Origin: Kryptolebias marmoratus
Taxonomy: Eukaryota > Chordata > Actinopteri > Cyprinodontiformes > Rivulidae
DNA: 64,000 bases
Direction: 5' to 3'
Assembly (NCBI RefSeq): GCF_001649575.2
Contig: NC_051453.1
Coordinates: 19,845,681 to 19,909,680 of the forward strand
Shown: piece by piece, positions 1-54,849 of the stretch
Position numbering within the stretch: position 1 is the stretch's first letter
How the letters are laid out: each line of letters opens with the position of its first letter
The notes under the pieces: generated by a model
The model's database searches: none
Seen by the model: only the letters and a program-made list of their open reading frames with translations
Told to the model about the DNA's origin: nothing
Translations under genes and position numbers: made by a program

Positions 1-210
1 AACAAAGAGACATTATAACCACTTCCTTGTTGCCGTGTGGATCAAGACCTGTACCCGAGACTCACCTAGCTCTCCTTCTCTTGCAGACCACTCCGGACAC
101 CGCCCACTGTATATAGTCTCACCCTGTAAATAAATTCACTTACCTTTACTTCCATCTCCGTGTTTGGTCTTGGTTTCGCTCTTCTGGACAGTACCTCCCG
201 AGTCCTGACA
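1..210 (+). repeat. 3' part of a solo-LTR-like repeat (family A), cut by the window edge
   Basis: Ends in AGTCCTGACA, the same kind of terminus as other family-A copies, with an AATAAA-type polyadenylation site (taaataaattcac) about 80 bases before the end. Weak base similarity to the copies at 19.2, 23.7, 41.4 and 47.9 kb in the same relative layout. Lies downstream of oca2 exon 23. Confidence 0.55.
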
Positions 211-2466
211 CTGTACAGTTAGAATTAGCCCTACCTGCGCTAATCACACTAATAATGGTAAAGGCCAATAAATACTATTGATCGTTCGAGGCAGGAAGGC
301 TTGTTAAATCACACTGTTACCAAGTGTTTTTGTTGCTGGATGTAGCTGCTTCTTAGACCATTTACTTATGTTATTAATTGCAAACAAAGCTATAAGTTGC
401 TAGCAGCAGCTTATTTAAAAGACAAAAAGACTTTTTGTTAGTAAGTCATCAGTACCATGAAAGATGCTGCTCTTGGGAGTAACTTGAAGTTCCTTGGTCT
501 TTTTCAAAGACTACTCAACATATATACAGGGGCTGTGGACTGATGTTCAAGCCTTGTCATTAGTAGAACTGACATTGTCACATGAAGCTCGGCATCTGTA
601 ACACTGTTTCAGTGTGTATTTACCGTACCTGTGAGTTTTCAGTAAATAATTCAGTAACCAGATTAATGATAACTAAAACTTTCAACTCAGTCTAAAGATA
701 AAAAGGTGACATCATGGTGAGTATGTTTATCTTTTTTATATAATCAGTGAGGAAAAAAGTTACTCTTCTTTTTTTCAGTTATTTTTTTATATGTGGATTT
801 ATTTTAGAAAATGAAGGAGTGAAAAGAAATGTCAACCTTCACAAACAAAGTTTCTTTTCTTTTTAGCCTCTCAAAAATGATGATACTGCATGTTTTAAAT
901 CTTGTCATGTTTCTTGTACTGTGACTTTAATGTGGGTATCTTTATTACACAACAGTAACATTCACTCTAATCTAATTTCTGAATTAGCATCTTTAATCTA
1001 AAATGCACCCTTAGATGACTCCAGCACTGCAGATGGTTTCTCATTTGGATGTCTACCATGTCCTACATGAACACATGCTCTGAGGGCTGGGATCTGTTCG
1101 CCTCAGGTCCGCGACACAGATCAGTTTGGAAAACAAAAAGAAGAGCTAACAAGCTTGTATGTTTCATGTGCTGGTGACCAAACTGCAAATGAGTCATTTA
1201 AAACTGTGTAAACTGACTGTTTAAATGTCAGCTAACCTGTGTAATAGTGCAGGTTTGAAGCGGCCATAAAAATCAACTCTACAGAATCTGTCAAGTGCAA
1301 AAATAAGCATAAAAACACAACACCCATAGAAGCTGTGCTACTGTTTCTATTAAACCTAATGACAAAATGATGATCTGCAGCCATTTAAATATACACACGC
1401 TTTTTTCTGATGGGCTATGTTTAAAACATAATGGAGGTGGTGAACTAAAAGTGGCTGGCTAATGGCCACCAATCAATATAAACATGACTTTATATTAAAT
1501 TTGGCTGCAGGTGGAGTAATCAGCATATAAATACTTGTGGGAGAAAAGTGCACAATGCTCATATTGGTTTTATTAGGAGGCATCAAAAAATGAAAAAATA
1601 TATTTTTTTTAAATTAACATTAGCACATTATTCTTGATTCTATAAATTTTTGTTCATTCAGATGCTTATCATTTCTAATTCTACTTAATTCACATGGGAA
1701 AATCTTTTTTTTTCCAGTGTACTAGATATATTTTATGAATTGCACAGGGACACTTCATCATGTGGAGAAGCAACAAATTAAACTGCTGGCCTTCTGAATG
1801 CAGGACGATTGTACATTACCTGAACCTAAGCTGCCCTTTTGTTTTCTTCAGCTGCAGTAAAATCATATTAAATGTTCTGACAGAAGTTAGGGCTCACTTC
1901 CAAAAGTCTGAAAGAAACTTTATTTCTTTGTGTTAAAGGCTGTCTGTTTTAGCACATGCTGCTACACATGTCAATTTTTGTTTTCTTGCAGGCTGTAAAA
2001 AAAATTGTCCTGAATTTCTTATTTCTTGCATCACCCTTAGTTTTTAGACTAAAGTAAACAAATTCAGTTTTTTCATTGGCAACAATTAACATTGTTGACT
2101 AAAATGACAAACCGTCACTGATGACTGTCAAGCTAATGTTGGTTTCATGAAATTGTTTAAAGTGTTGTTGTCAGGGGGCTTTTAAAGTCTCCATCTTCAG
2201 GTTGAGACTGCAACACAGAATCTTTAAATATGCGCTTGATAATTTCACAATTCTGTGCAATAAAACTGAAACTCATTCCACCTCAAAGTTTACATCCTGA
2301 CAGGGTAATGAGCCATGTTGACTGCACTGATACATTGAGTGTACAGTAATGCACCACTGGACACTGTATGTGAGGAGTCAGTGGTGTGTATATTGACAAG
2401 AAATGAATTGCACTGCAGATCAAACAGCTGAACCCAAATTACTTGTTTCTGTCAGTGTCATATATA
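211..2466. other. AT-rich non-coding stretch, nothing recognised
   Basis: Presumed oca2 intron 23 or 3' flank. No exon-like open segment with splice signals and no clear repeat was seen. The last oca2 coding exon, expected to encode a GFPMM-like start and a GWN-like end, was looked for on the minus strand and not found. Confidence 0.5.
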
Positions 2467-3487
2467 TACTCACTGACAAAAATAAAAGATAGGCACCTCG
2501 ACAGTGTGGTGGAAACAAAATGAAACTGCTAGTCTTGAAAGACCATGTGACTATATTGCAATAACTACAATCTCAGATCAAATGGATAATGAAGTTGCCA
2601 GTATGGGTACACTACTGGTCCATGTCAGTAAAGTGTGACAGGCCTTTGGGTCTTGATACAAGTGGCAGCTTGATATAGAAATGAGTCGTATTGCTTTTGT
2701 ATCCTTTCTTGTGGTATGTCAGCCCACATCTGTTGTTACTGGCTCACTAGATGCAGCGGATTAGCATCGGTTCAGAGCTGATGTCTGAGCTGATACCACA
2801 TATTTGATTGGTAAAAGACTGACGGATCTGGTTGTCCATAGGAGGTCCTCAACACGACCCAGAAAGGCAATAATCACATGGGCTATGTGTGAACAGACAT
2901 TGTCACGGTAAAAGACAACAAGGGTGCTGTCCAGGAGAGGTAAGACATAAAACGCAAGATGTCACTGACATAGCATAGTGCCATCAGAGTCCCCTCAATC
3001 ACTACCAGAGGTGGCCTGAAGTCAAACCCTATGGCTCCCCACACCATGATGTCAGGACCAACACGGGTGTGTCTCTCCTCTGCATCGCCAAAAGCGCATG
3101 ATGGTCATCTATGGTAATACAGACCAGATTCATCACTGAACACGTTGCAATGCCATGTGTCATAATAATGGCAGTGTATGCATACCCACAATCTTATCTC
3201 TATTAAACTACACTAAGTCCTGGCAATGCTGTTTAATGTGTCTACAAAGCATTCTCTGTTTTGTGACCTTCACTCACTGTTTTGATTGACAGTCGGATGC
3301 TCAGTTACGTCTGATAACCCTATCACTCCACTTGTGAATCCACCACTTATACCCTCTGGGGCTCCTTCTAACCATGTCAGCTCCTTGCAAACTGAATCAT
3401 TTACATCCCCATCACTGGTCTGCATGTGGACCAAATTACAACCAAATTAAACCATTCCATCAGGTACTTAAATGTTTTGTCAGTGAG
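2467..3487 (-). mobile_element. Decayed Tc1/mariner transposon
   Basis: Exact 13-base terminal inverted repeats, CTCACTGACAAAA at 2,469-2,481 and its complement at 3,475-3,487. The minus strand between 2.9 and 3.2 kb still reads Tc1 transposase pieces, NVFSDESGL (second-domain DES motif) and MVWGAIGFDFRPPLVVIEG, broken by stops and frameshifts. About 1.0 kb, shorter than an autonomous Tc1, so partly deleted. Sits in presumed oca2 intron 23. Confidence 0.85.
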
Positions 3488-4849
3488 CATTTTTATAAAA
3501 AAAATATATACTGATCTGGTTTTACAAGGTCAAACCCATAAACAGACCACAAAAATGAGAGCACTGTGATTGCATCTTTGAAGAATGAATGTCCAGTTAA
3601 GATGGATGGAGGATGAAATCTAAGCTGTTATCATAGTCAGACTAGCTGAGGTCACCTTTCTGCTGAGCAATTTCCTCATCACAGGCACAGCATGAAGGGA
3701 CAGAGGGCAGATGAAGAAGTTCCCATAATACAGCACAGAAAGGAACACGGTTCACCTTGTCTGAAAACTCCCCATTCTGCCTTGTGCTCTCACACGTTGA
3801 TGTAATTGCTTTTGATGGGAGCTCTTTGAAACTACTGATGCAATCTCAAAGACTCTCTTTAGATAAACCCAAGGGATGTGCTGCTTTGACTGTGGAGGCT
3901 GGATGATGCAGAACAGCACTGCTCCCTTTGGCAATGCTTGATAAGCTCTATTCAGTAAGAACTATGACCCATAAATCACACAAATTATGCCATTAAGTAA
4001 CACAGAAAATACTCCCTAATATCTTCAATATGTTACTACCGATGATGCAAATTAGTTTATTTCAAATGTTCAAATGAAATTAGTGTAGAACCTGCACGGG
4101 ACCATTGTTTCCAGTAGAGATGTGAGGTCTGTGTGAATAGAAATATTGAATTAAATCTACCACATGGTGCAACACAAGGAGGAACATATGGTGTCAGGAC
4201 ATCGAACAATAAAAGTTCCCTTTTTTTGAGGCAGCAGACACTGTTCAAGGTCATTTGTATAGGAAGCTGTCACTTATTGATGATCAAAGCAAAATTCAAT
4301 GACAATGGCTCTGTGAAGCTATCAAAGTTCAGCCTGTTAACATGTTGACTTTATTTTTCACATATTAGTTACTTTTCAGGTTTAGATTTTCAATATAACT
4401 ATAAAACAATATATAAACCTAAACATATAAACCTAACACATTGAACATACTCCAATCAGGTCTTGTCATGTTACAAGTTGTAAAAACCAACCAATTTTTA
4501 TCTTTTGAGATGGTTTTATGGGTGAGGAAGGGGTAGGGAGACATATCATAGACCAAAGTGGTCAAATCTTGTCACAGAAATTTGATCTCAATGTTGGGAA
4601 ACTCTGGACATCTAACTGTAAGTAAGATGATTAAAAAGTGAAAAATGATGCTAATGCAGCTAAAAATGCTAGTAACAAGGACTTTTTGTGAGGAGCATGT
4701 TTAGTTCAAGATGTATAAGAATTGTAATATCTTCCTGTATTTAGTAGAGCTTCCAAGTTTTTATTGTGTTTATTGTTTTAAGGGATTTTTTTCTTAATCT
4801 GTCTTCTAAACAAATTTGCTAGTTTATTTTAACACTTTTTCTATAAACC
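3488..4849. other. Non-coding, nothing recognised
   Basis: AT-rich. Short open frames on both strands overlap one another and match no family I know; treated as chance. Confidence 0.4.
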
Positions 4850-5240
4850 TGTACATTATCACCAGTTTCACACGACAGAGTTAAGTAATACAAAGTGCCT
4901 CCTGGCTACAGCTAGCTGCTGCAGCAGCTATTTGCAGTTGGAAATAAACACACAATTTTATGTAAATAACTGTGATGCAACTGTGATTTGATGGTGTTGT
5001 AAAGCCCTGTGAAATAGTGTTAGTATGAATCACTAAAACGTTTTTGTGGTTGGAGTTATCTTAAGACAGAAGCAATACACTTTGGTCTTGATTTCTCTCA
5101 GTCTAGTTGTTAGTTCGTCAATCCAGTCAAAATTAAACTGTTTTTTCTAACTGAGCCATTCAATGAGCTATCTACAACAGGTTTATTGTTCATAAGCTTT
5201 CTACAAAACCATCAGTGAACTATCACTTTAATGTTCCTTT
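4850..5240 (-). repeat. Foldback repeat family B, copy 1 (partial)
   Basis: Right end carries the family-B terminal block 'gagctatctacaacaggt' (5,167-5,184) and the internal 'cactttggtcttg' and 'cagctagctgctg' words shared with the other copies. Left arm missing or diverged. Confidence 0.6.
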
Positions 5241-47721
<42,481 letters not shown>

Positions 47722-47840
47722 GTTGAAATCACTGGAGGGAAAAGGGAAAAAACTTTTTCTTTTGTTGTGTAAAAACAAAATCTATAACCTTTTAACCTAA
47801 AAAGGCATTGTTAAAAACTGGCTGATCATGACTTTGACAC

Positions 47841-49205
47841 TACAGTTGTGGTCAAAAGAAACATACTGACAGGCTCAAATATATACACACAATCACCTAC
47901 CATAAATTTTCTAATAAGTGGTGCAGAAGGTTCATGAATGTGTTGGACCCAGGAATGCAGACAAAGCACAAGGAGCTCAAAGAAAAGCTTTGATAAAGAA
48001 AACAAAAAGGGGTTGTTGTGGCAGCAACAACTTACAGGACATGATGAAAACACAAGAAGACATGAAGGAGACCCGGACATGGCATGAAGCACAGCAATGG
48101 CAGACTGCTGACCAAATGGAGACTGTGTGATTAAAAGCTCTGGGGCTGACGAGATGACAGGTGCACCTAATGATTACCAAACAGGTGTAAGTAGGCGGGG
48201 CAAAACTGACTGAGGGAGACATGGCTAATGCCTGAACACGAAAGGATTATCAAATGAAAAGACAAGCAGCAGAACCCAAACACAGAAAGCAAACATTATC
48301 AAAAAAGGGAGTAAACATAAAAAACTACCAAAAAATCCAGATCCAGACAGAATGTGTTTCGACAAGACCTCTCATCTTCCCATTAGTGGTCATGAATGAC
48401 TGCAGCTGGTAGTTTATATTTGCCACCATAATAAGGATTCATTTGACAGCACTCATTAGATTGACCAATATTCATCTGTCACCCTCAGATGAAAGAAACT
48501 TAGTATGATCAGGAACAATCCAGGAACCACCAAGTCTCAGTCCTGCCATAAACTGAAAACTGCGGGACCACCAGTGTCCCTGTCCACAGTGTAGACAGTT
48601 TAACATCATCACAGACTGAGAGGACCAAGACAGAAGCTCCTGATCCAAAACCAACACCCTCTAGCTTGACAAACAAGCTGAATGCCCTCTGTTGGAAAGT
48701 TTTATGGTCAGACAAGACAAATTGTTGAGCTATTTAACCACGATGACAAGAAGTATCGTCAAGCATGGTGGTGGTAGTACCATGCTGTGTTACTGGTCCA
48801 TTAGAATGGAAGATTGAAAAAGGAGGACTACCTCAAATTCTTCAAACTCACCTCAAATCAACAGCTAGATGGTTGAATCTCAGACACAGTTGGGTGTTCT
48901 AACAGAACAATGATCCCAAACACACATGAGAACTAGTTTCTGAATAAATAAAGCAGGATAAACTTCTAAACCAGCCTTCCCAATATGGATGTATGTATGT
49001 GTATGTATACTTCTGATCCTGTGTAGAGTTGAAGAAAAAAATCACAATAAATTCAAAGTTGTGCACCCAATTCTTGTTTTTTAAAAAACAATCACTGAAA
49101 TTGTTTAATCATTCCACCCTGGAAAAAGAACGGTTCAAATAAACTATTAAATTTCAAGATTAAGTTCATGTTGAGGGGATGTAAACATCTGACCAAAACG
49201 TATCC
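47841..49205 (+). mobile_element. Decayed Tc1 transposon with a solo LTR inserted
   Basis: Left end 'ctacagttgtggtcaaaag' and right end 'gatgtaaacatctgaccaaa' are typical Tc1 termini. Plus strand from 48.6 kb reads KVLWSDKTNCW (SDET motif), then a GGG-rich HGGG-like box and NNDPKHT, with stops and shifts. Interrupted at 47,941-48,349 by a family-A LTR. Lies directly upstream of oca2 exon 2, in its 5' intron or flank. Confidence 0.85.
47941..48349 (-). repeat. Solo LTR (family A), 409 bases, with perfect 5-base target duplication
   Basis: Bounded by TGTTGG at the left and CAGACA at the right (TG...CA termini) and flanked on both sides by GAATG (47,936-47,940 and 48,350-48,354). This is the signature of LTR-element integration followed by LTR-LTR recombination. 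No coding sequence remains. Confidence 0.88.
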
Positions 49206-49602
49206 GTCTGCTTTAGTACAGGGAGTTTACTGCTGCCACTGTTACCGACAGAGCTGGGAGTCAGCTGGAGCAGTAAAGCTTTCAGGTCAGAGTTAAATAA
49301 AAATTAAAAATCAATGATCTGAATTGTTGAAAGGTTCATAGAGTACAGAGAAGCTGCAGTCAGGTGCTACATTCTGTGGTTTTATCAATACAAGAAACAA
49401 CTTTAGGCACAAAAGGAGTCATGTGATCCCAAGTCAAGATGCTTTCAGTGCCAGTAGCTTCAAAGTTTCAACAGCATCTATTTTTATTTCAGCTATAACC
49501 TACTTTTTTAGTTCTACTGTCATGCTTCTTAATTTTTTATTTCATTGTTTTTGACTATTTCTTCCTGGATTCAATTTTTCCTATGTTTTCTATCAGTTAC
49601 AC

Positions 49603-50080
49603 CAGGGGTGTCAAACCCAGTGACACAAGGGGGCCAAAATTGAAAATTTGGTCCTAGCCAAGGGCCAATCACGATCAATATTTATTAAATATTACATAAA
49701 TTAACCTTGGTTTTAGATGTATTATGTCAAATCATTCATATAGAAATATCAGTTACCTTTTCCCAGTTACAGATTATACAGAATTTAGAGCAAATATACT
49801 TTAATGAACACAGACAAATAGATCAACCTTCAGAAAGCACATCATTAGCAGTCATTTCTTACGCCTGACTCAGCTTTTAAATGATTTTTTTTTACATTAA
49901 AACAGATTTTTCAACAAAAACCCGATCATACAGAAATTAAAACTATATATTGTTGGCTTCTAAGTCACCGTTAAGAGAAAACGTCACTAATTAGGCTCAG
50001 TTTTTTTAAGCAAAATAAGAACCAGAGACTCGATCTGAACCAGACTAGAGGGCCCGCGGGCCTTGAGTTTGACACGTGTG
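49603..50080. mobile_element. Non-autonomous hAT transposon, 478 bases
   Basis: Left terminus CAGGGGTGTCAAAC and right terminus GTTTGACACGTGTG are the classic hAT-type inverted repeats. Flanked by AGTTACAC (49,595-49,602) and AGTTACAG (50,081-50,088), an 8-base target duplication with one mismatch. No transposase; AT-rich interior. Confidence 0.9.
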
Positions 50081-50219
50081 AGTTACAGGCTGAAGTTTCT
50101 TGACTTTGCTTCTCAAAATTTGTTCTTTGTACTTTCTTTTTTTTTCAGGAAAAAAAATATATATCAAATATATATCAGTGCTGATATAAAAATGTATGCA
50201 ATGAATGTGAAATATAGTG

Positions 50220-51530
50220 AAATGTGGTCAAATTTATTTGTACCCTTTTGTTACAGGAATAAGAACCCACAAGTCACTAAAATAACTTGAAACTGACCAA
50301 AGTAATAATAAACAAATTACTAAAATCAACAAATTAAAATCAGTCATTGCTTTTCAATTTTATTCACCAGAATTCAGAAAAAATAAACAAAAAAAACTGC
50401 CCTTGACAAAATGGTGGTCCCCTTAAGTTAATATTTTGCTGCCCAACCTTTTGAAGCACTCACTACAATCAGTGATTTCTGTAACTCTGAGACTTCTCCT
50501 GTTCACAGGTATTTTGGTCCACTGCTCGTGAGCAAACTGCTCCAGCTGTCTCAGGGTTGAGGGTTTCTTCTCTAGATGTTTCAGCTCCATCCACATATGT
50601 TCAACAGGATTTAGATCAGGGCTCAGAGGGCCACTTCAGAATGGTCAATGTTTGGTTCTGAGCCGTTCTTGGTGTTTTTATGTGTGTGTTTGGTGTCCTT
50701 ATCCTGTTGGAGGAGCCATGACCAATGACTCAGACCAAGCTTTCTGACACCGAGCAGCACATTCAGCTCCAGAAAGCCTTGATAGTCTTGTGATTTCATT
50801 GTACCCTGAACAGTTTCAGGACACTCTGTGTCCGATGCAGCAAAGCAGCCTCAGAACAGAAAACAGAACGGGTCCTCCATGTTTCACTGAAGGTACAGGG
50901 ATATTTTCTTTGTTTCATTTCTGGCTCTGTGAACAGAGTTGATGGGACTTGTTGCACCAAAAAGCTCCAGTTTTGTCTCAGTTTTGTCCAAAGGACATTC
51001 TGCCAGATGCTTCTCAATAATCATTTTGGCAAATTCCAGTCTGACATTTGTATGGTTTTGTTTCCTCCTCTGCTGTCTTTTATTAAGTCCACTTTGTATC
51101 AAACAGACTGATGGTCTGATCTGACACTACTGACCTTTGACCTTGGAGTTCACCTCTAATCTCTCAGGAAGTTGTTTTGGGCTCTTTGGTTACTGTTCAT
51201 AGTATTCATCACTATAATTTGTCATCTGTTTTCCTCTTGTAGGCGCGTTCAGAGAGGCTGTCTCCAGTCCTATGGATCGTATAGTCTTTATCTTTAACAT
51301 GCTGCTCAATTTTCTTTCTAAGCTCCTGAGACAACTGTGTCTTTACTTTTCTGTGCTCCATTTTCAGTGTAGTACACACTGTGCTATCAAACAGCACTAT
51401 GACTACCTGTCACCCTTTAAACAGGCAGACTGACTGATTACAGGACACAAAGTTTAACATGTCCATGAGGTCACGTTTGTGGGGTTTTCTTTTTTAAACA
51501 AAAGGGTACGAACAAATTTGACTGCGTCTG
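50220..51530 (-). mobile_element. Decayed full-length Tc1 transposon
   Basis: Inverted ends 'tcaaatttatttgtaccctt' at the left and 'aagggtacgaacaaatttga' at the right. Length about 1.3 kb as in autonomous Tc1. Minus strand reads transposase pieces (EDPFCF, CFAASDTECPET, QQDKDTKHTHKNTK, NICGWS) broken by stops. Ends about 170 bases from the paired E-box site. Confidence 0.85.
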
Positions 51531-51700
51531 TAAATATGAGAAACTATGTTCAGTAAATTTACCATAATAAATAGAACTGTACAAAAATGAAGGCTGATTT
51601 TCAGCACATAAAAAAGGGAGTCCAAAATTCAAACCAGCCGCAGCCCATTTAAGATACTCAGCATCACAGAGAGGCTGCATGAAAGGGATCAGATTATTGC

Positions 51701-51732
51701 TCATGTGAAAGGCGCCAGGAATTCACATGTGA
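51701..51732 (-). promoter_or_regulatory. Paired E-box/M-box sites, candidate oca2 promoter or melanocyte element
   Basis: TCATGTGA at 51,701-51,708 and the perfect palindrome TCACATGTGA at 51,723-51,732 lie 14 bases apart. TCACATGTGA is the preferred site of MITF/TFE factors, which drive pigment-cell genes. They lie about 4 kb upstream of the oca2 start codon, outside the neighbouring Tc1 copy. A possible non-coding exon 1 could follow, ending at a donor ATG|GTAAAT near 51,563. Position and role are inferred. Confidence 0.45.
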
Positions 51733-52539
51733 CATTTATGGAATGAACTAAGAGGCAGCCTGGGGTTGAATAACTTATCCCAAAAACTACTTGCAGCCAT
51801 TTTTCTAGGAGAGGAAAACAGAAAAGCTCACTGATGGTACACGTAACATTTAGGTAGCTGTTTCATTTAAAAAGGGCAGATTATCTATGGAGTTTAAAGT
51901 TGCACCACCTGTTGAGCATATTCATTCAGTTTCCTCAAACTTATCACTTAAACATGAAAAAATACATATTTTTACTTTTTTTTTCTCTAAAATCTTTACA
52001 ATGAGTCATGAATGTTAGTTTTGCCTCATATATTACGCCTGTCAGATGCTTGTGATGTGCCCCATCAGATGAAACAATCGTTTTCTTTGTTTGGCGTTCT
52101 GCCTGCAGGTTGACTGTGACGCCAAAAACAAACAGCTTTCTCTTCCCTTTCCAGTTTCATTCACAGCTATTAAATGTGGGAGATCTAAATTAGATTAATG
52201 AAAGCAGTGAATGCATGGTTGTAACTACATGTTTCAAAGCATTTGCTGCATTTTTATTCATTCTCCTAATGTAGGTCATGGCTAAGGATGAATCTTTTTT
52301 GCAAACTCAAAGCAATAGATGCAGCGATATGACCAAGATCCATTACATCTGTTAGTGATGAAATGAGACAGATGAAGGTTGTTCAACTTACCGTGACCAG
52401 AGGAAATTTCCAGATGATGATGATGTCCAAAACAAAGCTAGTAATGGAGACAAGTGGAACCCTCAGCAGCAAAAAACACACTCACGAAATTCACAAGTCA
52501 AATACTAAAGTTGTAACAGGTGCTGGGGCTGTTTCTCTT

Positions 52540-52757
52540 TTTTTGCTTTGGGGAGGAGATGGGAGGTGGGAGAGAAGAGGTTTGGGATAAAGTTTGGTTT
52601 GATTGAAGCCAATAGAGGTCGAGGGGGTTTCTTCTCCCCTGCGCTCTCCCCAACAGACAGAGGGAGATGTTCCTGAGCCATGAGTCTAGAGGAGCCAGGG
52701 ATGGAGGGGAGGAGAGGGGAGGCAAGGGGAGGGGGGCAGACAGGGTGGGGAGGTGGT
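52540..52757 (+). other. Polypurine, G-rich tract
   Basis: Plus strand is strongly purine-biased, with dense runs of three or more G between 52,697 and 52,756, meeting the pattern for potential G-quadruplexes. Non-repetitive in this window. Located between oca2 and HERC2, about 0.8 kb upstream of the paired E-boxes. Confidence 0.7.
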
Positions 52758-54797
52758 GCAGCTTAAAATGGGAAACCTTTGAGACTTTCTTTTGCTTTCT
52801 TACAGCCAAACTCCTCACGCCTCACCACCATCATCAATCCTGGCACTCCAGGAACGTTCAAGGAAAATCTGTTTAGATAAATCAAAACAAATTTCAGCTC
52901 TGAGTTGAAGTAAATCAGTAAATGTGAGACAGACTGTTCAGCAAAGCGAATCAAATCCACATATTACGCCCCCATGCTGGGCAGTATATCAACACATAAA
53001 TGTAACCACAGACACTAAATGGGAGTAGGCGATGTATTTTTTTTCAATGTCCTAAAGAAAATTTAAAAAGTTAGTCAGATCAGAAAGGAACCATCTTCAA
53101 GAATCTAAAAAGTCTAGTTTTCTTTCATTCAGTTTGTTGAGATTATTATGTCTTGGGTGACTGAGAATCTGCACCAGCACCCCCAAAACCTAAAGGAAAC
53201 TTTCTTCTATAAAGAGCAATAAATCCTGAACTGTAAGTGGAAGAAGGGTCTGATCATCACTCGTCAACATTTAGGTGTCCATAGTGTTTCAAATTGAGGA
53301 GAAAACTCAGATACAATGGGATTCAATGAGAGTTTGGATGTGCACGCTCTGCATTCTGGGAGGATTTGAGAGAAAACTGTAGGTCCTACAGTAGTGACAG
53401 ACACACTGGATGAAAGAAAACAAGAATGTCTACGTTTTGATGTATAAACTGTTTTAGATGTGTAAAAACTGTGGAAGTAAGAAGGGTTTACAAAAGAAAT
53501 TGGAAAGTTTAGTCAGCTCCAAAATTAGTGTGTGATATCTTCACACTGTAAGTGGAGCATTCTGTAGTAATATCTCTGCAAATCAAAAAAGTAAACTGAT
53601 TCTGTAAAAATTGTTCAAGATACCAAAAGCATCAGTTCAGATATGTAACATCCAACTTTTTGTAACCCTTTTAAACTTTGAACAATGTTTCTGCTATGAA
53701 GTATGACAGAGTGACAGAGCTCCAAACAGGACTGAGGTTTCTCCCTTGTTTTCATAAAAGTTCCATTCTTGTCTATGTGGAAGCTTTTTTGTGAAACTAG
53801 TCTACAATGTACAGTTTAATGCTATCAAAGGTCACATTTGCATATTTTTGAGTATTTCTTATTATTTAAGGAGGTGTGGCGAATCAAAAATGTGACCAAA
53901 ATGGAAAAATAATGGCTGGGTAGTAACAGGGGTGCTTCAGTGCTTATGTATTGTCACTTTTACTTAATGATTAAATTATTTTTAACATCTAACATCCTGT
54001 ACAAATAAAGTTTGAAAGAAAATTTGGAAAAAGTGACAAAACAAATTGCCTAAACAAGTAGTTTCTCTTCTCCTTTTAAGGTTGTTTTGCGAAAAACTGG
54101 GGGTTTTCATTTCTGCTGTGTGGAGCTATAAGTGTATAGAGGACAGATTTCTTATCCTCTTGTCCAGCGAACCAGACTAACAAGGCCAAAGCAGTCAGAC
54201 ACTCCCACCACTAAATCCTCCCCCATATGAAATCTATCTATCCAGTGAGCTGAACAAAATAAGCAACAGAACTGCATTTCCAAAAGCTCTCAGCATTAAA
54301 ATGGTCTTTCCAGTCGATGGAGTCACATCATCTGCCTCCTTCATTCTTAGAAGTCGGTGAAGACAATGTTTCCCATTGACTGGAGTCACCTGGTCTGGAC
54401 TCAGGGCTGCCTGTGACGGCAGAGAGTTAACGCTGTGCACAGAAGATGTCCAGGGGGCTGATAGCACACTGGTCTTGTGGGCGGACGTGAGATTTATCAA
54501 CGAGAAAAGAGCAATCACATGGAAAAACACAACCTCAAGCAACAAAAATCAGAGCTGAGGAGCACCAGGAGAATTTGGATGCTTGGTTCTTGTTTAACTG
54601 TAAATGAAAAGTGATTTTTTTTTAATGATTGAAAAACAAGAAATATTCAGACACAGGAAGGTTGAAGATTATAAAATCAGATTATGTTAACAAGGAATTT
54701 GCAACTTTTATGGTCAAAAAGAGTCATTTGTACCACCTTCTCTAAAACTGAAAATAATTTGTATGGAGCTACAAAATGTACTTGATTGTTAAAATTT

Positions 54798-54800
<3 letters not shown>
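52758..54800. other. oca2-HERC2 intergenic stretch, nothing recognised
   Basis: About 2 kb with no supported gene or repeat. Open frames here (for example 54,234-54,545 minus) overlap others and show no domain. Confidence 0.5.

Positions 54801-54801
<1 letters not shown>

Positions 54802-54837
<36 letters not shown>
54802..54837. repeat. (TA)n dinucleotide repeat
   Basis: About 18 uninterrupted TA units directly before the retrotransposon fragment. Confidence 0.97.
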
Positions 54838-54840
<3 letters not shown>

Positions 54841-54849
54841 CCAGAGCAA

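Noticed and set aside
52498..52818. 106-codon proline/serine-rich minus-strand frame
   Set aside because: Produced by the G-rich polypurine tract; composition bias, no homology recognised.
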